In this document: positions 5,730 through 5,863 of the stretch, in pieces
Numbering within the stretch: position 1 is the first letter of the stretch
Layout: every line of letters starts with the position of its first letter
DNA from: Dehalococcoidia bacterium
GTDB taxonomy: Bacteria > Chloroflexota > Dehalococcoidia > UBA1151 > UBA1328
Assembly (NCBI GenBank): GCA_030745955.1
Contig: JASLNQ010000042.1
Location: forward strand, 6,215 to 12,077
DNA length: 5,863 nucleotides
Reading direction: 5' to 3'
Notes under the pieces: generated by a model
The model's input: the letters and a program-made list of their open reading frames with translations, nothing else
The model's database searches: none
What the model was told of the DNA's origin: nothing
Translations under genes and position numbers: made by a program

Positions 5730-5750
5730 GTCCCCCCGGGGAGAAGGGAC
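5730..5750 (-). terminator. Possible terminator hairpin after the ThuA-like gene
   Basis: GTCCC (5730-5734) and GGGAC (5746-5750) form a 5-bp stem with an 11-base loop, starting 10 bases beyond the ThuA-like stop on the minus strand. The position suits a terminator, but no T run follows. It shares its outer arms with the palindrome at 4173-4204 but not the inner bases. Confidence 0.25.
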
Positions 5751-5760
5751 CTGTTCTTCG

Positions 5761-5863
5761 CTAGCCGGCGAGGTATTCCAGCGCGTTCAGGATAAGTTTT
5801 TGGAACTCGGGGTGCAGCTGGGACGAACCGGCGTGGCCGAGGGCGATGTTCGCCACCCTGCCC
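5761..5863 (-). CDS. ThuA-like domain protein, C-terminal fragment cut by the window edge
   Basis: Only the last 33 codons and the TAG stop (5761-5763) are inside the window; the start lies beyond the right edge. The visible residues include GRVANIALGHAGSS, then HPEFQKLILNALEYLAG. This matches the end of ThuA-like (trehalose-utilisation type, class I glutamine-amidotransferase fold) proteins, where a strand of the form G-R-V-x-x-x-x-L-G-H is followed by a helix P-x-F-Q-x-L-I-L-N-A-x-x-x-L-A-G. ThuA proteins are linked to oxidation of disaccharides to 3-keto sugars and often sit beside sugar dehydrogenases and sulfatases. It precedes the sulfatase on the same strand with 172 bp between, so a shared operon is possible. 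The short length limits certainty. Confidence 0.7.
   Translation of the reverse strand, partial: GRVANIALGHAGSSQLHPEFQKLILNALEYLAG

Overview
The window is a GC-rich stretch of bacterial chromosome carrying single-copy catabolic and hydrolytic genes. No rRNA, tRNA, CRISPR array, transposase or phage gene is visible. The combination of a CocE/NonD-type hydrolase, an M24 'Xaa-Pro' hydrolase, a formylglycine sulfatase and a ThuA-like protein, together with GC-rich intergenic palindromes, is typical of environmental heterotrophs with expanded hydrolase families. Examples are SAR202-type Chloroflexota, but also some Planctomycetota and Proteobacteria. This taxonomic guess comes from gene content and memory, not from a search.

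Layout. On the plus strand, a CocE/NonD hydrolase (6-1907) runs in from the left edge. A 482-bp gap without a credible gene follows (1908-2389), holding a 9-bp hairpin at 2081-2104 and a short palindrome at 2198-2216. Next comes an M24 metallohydrolase (2390-3571). Its 3' end converges, with 68 bp between, on a minus-strand block: a small secreted four-cysteine protein (3640-4062), a 218-bp gap dense in GC hairpins (4063-4280), a sulfatase (4281-5588), a 172-bp gap with REP-like inverted sequences and a CAA-rich leader, and the last 33 codons of a ThuA-like protein cut by the right edge (5761-5863).

How the genes may work together. ThuA and the sulfatase are co-directional and could share a transcript for degrading a sulfated or sugar-derived compound. 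The CocE and M24 enzymes would cleave ester/amide and imidodipeptide-like bonds. No transporter, regulator or sulfatase-maturing enzyme is in the window, so a dedicated pathway cannot be shown. The window looks more like a hydrolase-rich accessory region than one machine.

Most worth a second look: (i) two intergenic palindromes whose stems differ by a compensatory base-pair change; (ii) three mutually exclusive GTCCC/GGGAC arms between the sulfatase and the secreted-protein gene; (iii) substitutions at normally conserved active-site positions in all three complete or near-complete enzymes; (iv) the unrecognised secreted cysteine protein. I found no convincing new multi-gene system.
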